Notes under the pieces: model-generated
What the model was told of the DNA's origin: nothing
Databases searched by the model: none
What the model saw: only the letters and a program-made list of their open reading frames with translations
NCBI GenBank assembly: GCA_020696915.1
Contig: JAJFMR010000120.1
Coordinates: 1-8,118, forward strand
DNA length: 8,118 nucleotides
Source: Rhizobiaceae bacterium
GTDB lineage: Bacteria; Pseudomonadota; Alphaproteobacteria; Rhizobiales; Rhizobiaceae
Direction of reading: 5' to 3'
Part shown: one piece after another, positions 5,573-8,118 of the stretch
Layout: the number at the start of each line of letters is the position of its first letter
Numbering within the stretch: the first letter of the stretch is position 1
Position numbers and translations under genes: made by a program

Positions 5573-6562
5573 TCACATGGTCACCACGACACGGCCGCGG
5601 ACCTTGCCGTCGACGATGTCCCGGGCCGCCTCGACGATTTCGCCGAAGCCGATCGTGGTCGTCAGGGCGGCCAGCTTGGCGGGGTCGAGATGGCTGGCAA
5701 GGCGCCGCCATGCCTGCAGGCGGATGTCCTTCGGCGCCATCACCGAATCGACGCCGAGGAGCGAGACGCCGCGCAGGATGAACGGTGCGACGGAGCCCGG
5801 CAGGTCCATCCCGCCGGCCAGCCCGCAGGCGGCGATGGCGCCGCCATAGGACGTCATCGACAGCAGGTTGGCGAGGGTATGGCTGCCGACCACATCGATG
5901 CCGCCGGCCCATCTTTCCTTGCCGAGCGGCCGGGCGGGAGCTGAAAGCTCATCGCGCGAAATGATCTCCGAGGCGCCGAGAGCCCGCAGATAATCGCTTT
6001 CTGCCGCCCGCCCGGTCGACGCCAGGACCCGGTAGCCGAGCCTGGAGAGCAGCGCCAGCGCCACCGATCCGACGCCACCTGCCGCCCCGGTGACCACGAC
6101 GGGTCCGTGCTCGGGCAGGATGCCGTGGCGTTCGAGCGCCATCACGCAAAGCATGGCCGTGTATCCGGCGGTGCCGATCGCCATGGCTTCAGTTGTGGTC
6201 AGCGCGTCGGGGAGGGGCACCAGCCACTCTCCCTTGACGCGCGCCCGCCCGGCATAGGCGCCGAAATGCGTCTCGCCGACACCCCAGCCGTTGAGAATGA
6301 CCTTGTCGCCCTCTTTCCAGTCCGGGTGAGCGGAAGACAGCACCGTTCCTGCGAAATCGATGCCGGGGACCAGCGGCCAGCGCCTCACCACCGGCGCCTT
6401 GCCGGTGATGGCCAGCCCATCCTTGTAGTTGATCGTAGTCGCCTCGACCCGCACCGTGACGTCGCCGTCCATCAGATCGGCCTCGGTCAGTTCGGTGATC
6501 TCCACCGACTGCCTCTTGTCCGCATCACGGGAAATCAGGATGGCCTTGAACGTGTCGGGCAT
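5573..6562 (-). CDS. acuI: Acryloyl-CoA reductase (NADPH), AcuI/YhdH family
   Basis: This 329-residue zinc-independent medium-chain reductase reduces acryloyl-CoA to propionyl-CoA with NADPH in the cytoplasm. The step removes a toxic electrophile formed during DMSP, 3-hydroxypropionate or related C3 metabolism. It resembles E. coli YhdH (324 residues) end to end: TINYKDGLAITGK (43-55), VPGIDFAGTV (65-74), NGWGVGETHFG (91-101), GTAGYTAMLCVMALE (130-144), the nucleotide-binding VTGAAGGVGS (157-166), STGR with R185 placed to hold the NADPH 2'-phosphate, YGGAIAACGLAGG (239-251) and LRGVSLLGVDSV (263-274). No cysteine-rich zinc-binding lobe is present. The start ATG 6562 has GGAG seven bases upstream. 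No DMSP lyase or propionyl-CoA carboxylase gene is in view, so a general detoxification role is as likely as DMSP use. It lies 52 bases after lspA on the same strand, possibly as a read-through neighbour. Confidence 0.9.
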   Translation of the reverse strand: MPDTFKAILISRDADKRQSVEITELTEADLMDGDVTVRVEATTINYKDGLAITGKAPVVRRWPLVPGIDFAGTVLSSAHPDWKEGDKVILNGWGVGETHFGAYAGRARVKGEWLVPLPDALTTTEAMAIGTAGYTAMLCVMALERHGILPEHGPVVVTGAAGGVGSVALALLSRLGYRVLASTGRAAESDYLRALGASEIISRDELSAPARPLGKERWAGGIDVVGSHTLANLLSMTSYGGAIAACGLAGGMDLPGSVAPFILRGVSLLGVDSVMAPKDIRLQAWRRLASHLDPAKLAALTTTIGFGEIVEAARDIVDGKVRGRVVVTM

Positions 6563-6569
6563 TGTCTCA

Positions 6570-6573
6570 CTCC
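6570..6573 (-). promoter_or_regulatory. Ribosome binding site for acuI
   Basis: On the minus strand GGAG stands seven bases before ATG 6562, supporting that start. Confidence 0.6.
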
Positions 6574-6588
6574 GAGCGTGGTGTTGTT

Positions 6589-6608
6589 GCCGGCCGAATT
6601 CAGCCGGC
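6589..6608. repeat. Hairpin in the lspA-acuI gap
   Basis: GCCGGC at 6589-6594 and again at 6603-6608 form a six-base GC-only stem with an eight-base loop, located seven bases past the lspA stop. On the minus strand, the direction of transcription, no U-rich tail follows (AACAACACC), so it is not a standard intrinsic terminator. On the plus strand a T-rich TTCGTTT follows, but no plus-strand gene ends here. It could attenuate transcription or protect the upstream mRNA end, or be neutral. Confidence 0.3.
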
Positions 6609-6614
6609 TTCGTT

Positions 6615-7103
6615 TCAACCGTGCGGCTCTCCGTCGGCAGCGCGGCGGCGCCACGATAGGAACTCTTCCGCCACGACCAGGCAGGCGCCGACCGAAATCA
6701 GCGCGTCGGCGAGGTTGAAGACTGCAAAGGTGAAGATCGGCGTGTGGAACAGAATGTAGTCGATGACATGGCCGTAGGCGAGGCGATCGATCAGGTTCCC
6801 CAGGGCGCCGCCGACGACCAGCGCGAACCCCGCGCGTGCCAGCATCTGCTCGGGCCTGGTGCCGGCGGCCAGGTAAAGCACGAAGCCGATCACGACAAGC
6901 GACAGGAGAACCAGCACGCCGTCCCCGAACGAGCTGAACATCGAGAAGGCGATGCCGGTGTTGTAGGTCCGGTAGAGCGCCAGAAATGGCGACAGAGGCA
7001 CCGGCTCCTCCAGCTCGAGGCGGGCTTCGACCAGAGCCTTGATCACCTGGTCGAGCACGACCGCAGCTGCGGCAAGCCCTGCGTAAGGGAAAATCGACCG
7101 CAT
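6615..7103 (-). CDS. lspA: Lipoprotein signal peptidase (signal peptidase II)
   Basis: LspA is the inner-membrane aspartic protease that cuts the signal peptide from diacylglyceryl-prolipoproteins. The product is 162 residues (family ~160-170) with four predicted membrane helices (~7-25, ~62-80, ~91-107, ~128-147). Diagnostic segments are DQVIKALVE (18-26), YNTGIAFSMF (47-56), GALGNLIDRL (99-108), HVIDYI (112-117) and FAVFNLADALI (126-136). The catalytic aspartates would be D115 and D133. I start at ATG 7103, two bases after the stop of the RNA methyltransferase gene (TGA-GG-ATG), which implies translational coupling. The same frame is open to 8057, but that extension crosses the methyltransferase gene and is low-complexity, arginine-rich shadow. 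All expected key residues are present, so it should be active. Confidence 0.95.
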   Translation of the reverse strand: MRSIFPYAGLAAAAVVLDQVIKALVEARLELEEPVPLSPFLALYRTYNTGIAFSMFSSFGDGVLVLLSLVVIGFVLYLAAGTRPEQMLARAGFALVVGGALGNLIDRLAYGHVIDYILFHTPIFTFAVFNLADALISVGACLVVAEEFLSWRRRAADGEPHG

Positions 7104-7105
7104 CC

Positions 7106-7954
7106 TCACGCGGTTGCGCCCGGCAGTGCGTTGCGTCTGATCTCGTAGAGCATGATGCCGGTCGCAACGGCAAGATTGAGCGAATCTGCGCGTCCTGCCT
7201 GCGGGATCCTGATGAGCGCGTCGCAGCTTCGGGCAAGGGCCTCGGGCAGCCCCTGCTGCTCGTTGCCCATCATGAGAAGCACCGGGCCGTTGCCGAATTC
7301 GACGGCCCGATAATCGGTTGTCCCCTCGAGATGGGTACCTGCCACCAAGCCCTTGAAATTCTTTCTCCAGACCAGGAAGGCGTCCTGGCTTGCCTTGGCG
7401 ATCGGCACGGCGAAGACGGATCCCATCGTGGCGCGCACCGTTTCCAGCGAGAACGGGTCGGTCGCCTCGCCGACCAGGATAACGCCGCGGGCGCCCGCCG
7501 CGTCGACGGTGCGGATTATCGTGCCGAGATTGCCGGGGTCGCGCACGCGGTCGAGCGCCACCCAAAGGTCGCGGTCTGCGGCATGGATGTCCTGGAGAGG
7601 CATGAAGCGCTGCGTGAAGACGCCCAGCACCGCCTGCGGATTGTCGCGTCGGGTTATCGCGGTGAGGATCCTTTCGGGCACTTCCAGCACGTTGCCGCCG
7701 GACGCCACCGTGCGGGCAGCGGTCTTTTCCACGCTCGGATTTCCTAGCGCCGATTTGGCGAAGACCAGCGTCCTGATCGACCAGCCGAGATCGAGGGCGT
7801 CGATCACCAGCTTCAGTCCCTCGGCAACGAACGCATGCTGCTCGTCGCGATGCTTCTTGAGCTGCAGTGCCTTGATCTCCTTGACCAGCGGATTGGCGAG
7901 ACTGGTCACCTCCCTGACGCGGCCCGGCGCACCGAAAGTCTGGCGCCCGTTCAT
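7106..7954 (-). CDS. TrmH/SpoU-family RNA 2'-O-methyltransferase
   Basis: This 282-residue SPOUT-superfamily enzyme is expected to transfer a methyl group from S-adenosylmethionine to a ribose 2'-hydroxyl in rRNA or tRNA. The N-terminal part (~14-105, with NPLVKEIKALQLKKHRDEQ and FVAEGLKLVIDAL) looks like the SpoU/MRM3-type RNA-binding domain. The catalytic domain carries the three SpoU motifs: DPGNLGTIIRT (139-149) with the conserved R148, GNEQQGLP (230-237), and IPQAGRADSLNLAVATGI (250-267) forming the knotted cofactor site. The exact RNA target (RlmB-like rRNA or other) cannot be told from sequence alone, so I give no symbol. Its ATG overlaps the stop of the upstream partial gene (ATGA), and lspA follows two bases later, so the three form a tight operon. 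Confidence 0.9.
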   Translation of the reverse strand: MNGRQTFGAPGRVREVTSLANPLVKEIKALQLKKHRDEQHAFVAEGLKLVIDALDLGWSIRTLVFAKSALGNPSVEKTAARTVASGGNVLEVPERILTAITRRDNPQAVLGVFTQRFMPLQDIHAADRDLWVALDRVRDPGNLGTIIRTVDAAGARGVILVGEATDPFSLETVRATMGSVFAVPIAKASQDAFLVWRKNFKGLVAGTHLEGTTDYRAVEFGNGPVLLMMGNEQQGLPEALARSCDALIRIPQAGRADSLNLAVATGIMLYEIRRNALPGATA

Positions 7955-8118
7955 TGCGCCACCCAGCGCGAAAAGAGCGAGGTGGACAGCGCCCGACCCG
8001 CCGATTGTTCGCGCAGCACGAGTTCCCCCGATTCGACCACGCCGCCCATCCCGGCAAATACGTCCCGCATCAACGTGTGGATGGCGAAGAACGAGGCGCG
8101 GATGGAATAGACCGTGAG
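7951..8118 (-). CDS. C-terminal fragment of an unidentified protein (runs off the window)
   Basis: Reading inward from position 8118, 55 codons stay open to the TGA at 7951-7953. The fragment begins LTVYSIRASFFAIHTLMRDV, continues with a glycine-rich FAGMGGVVE turn and ends ALSTSLFSRWVAQ. The frame is supported by its ATGA overlap with the methyltransferase start and by sensible residue composition. I do not recognise the family with confidence. It reads like the soluble C-terminus of an enzyme with an amphipathic helix followed by a short beta segment. Most of the gene lies beyond the right edge. Its tight linkage shows co-translation with the downstream methyltransferase and lspA but does not reveal its function. 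Confidence 0.65.
   Translation of the reverse strand, partial: LTVYSIRASFFAIHTLMRDVFAGMGGVVESGELVLREQSAGRALSTSLFSRWVAQ

Noticed and set aside
6615..8057. A 480-codon minus-strand open frame containing lspA at its end
   Set aside because: The portion above 7103 overlaps the well-supported methyltransferase in another frame and is arginine-, glycine- and alanine-rich shadow; lspA itself starts at ATG 7103.

Overview
The window is GC-rich, tightly packed bacterial chromosome. The gene set (OlsB-type ornithine N-acyltransferase, acryloyl-CoA reductase AcuI, a PAS hybrid sensor kinase, MetB-like transsulfuration enzyme, TrmH-family methyltransferase next to lspA) and the base composition point to an alphaproteobacterium of the Hyphomicrobiales (Rhizobiales), probably close to Mesorhizobium or other Phyllobacteriaceae. 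This placement rests on protein resemblance and gene content recalled from memory, not on a search.

Layout, left to right. Positions 22-443 (+) hold two small reading frames joined by an ATGA overlap. Together they look like the two halves of one ~140-residue protein of a phage-associated hypothetical family. Converging on it is a minus-strand pair: olsB (833-1711) followed by an MmcQ/YjbR-family gene (472-855) that overlaps the end of olsB by 23 bases. A 363-base divergent gap (1712-2074) separates olsB from metB. metB (+) carries an apparent one-base insertion near its 5' end: codons from the natural ATG at 2075 run in one frame to about 2116, and the rest of the enzyme (to 3233) is in another. 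metB converges on a 750-residue membrane hybrid histidine kinase (3230-5482, -), and the two stop codons overlap.

The right half is a minus-strand series: the C-terminal 55 codons of an unidentified gene (7951-8118), a TrmH/SpoU-family RNA methyltransferase (7106-7954, ATGA overlap), lspA (6615-7103, two bases downstream), acuI (5573-6562) and then the kinase. The first three are almost certainly co-transcribed. acuI and the kinase follow after gaps of 52 and 90 bases and could have their own signals.

Functionally this is mostly housekeeping: lipoprotein maturation (LspA), RNA modification, methionine biosynthesis (MetB), a membrane lipid made under phosphate stress (OlsB), acrylyl-CoA detoxification or C3 metabolism (AcuI) and signal transduction. 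I see no CRISPR array, tRNA, rRNA, insertion sequence or obvious defence system. The points most worth a second look are the two reading-frame breaks, a candidate Pho box upstream of olsB, and a degenerate second receiver domain in the kinase.
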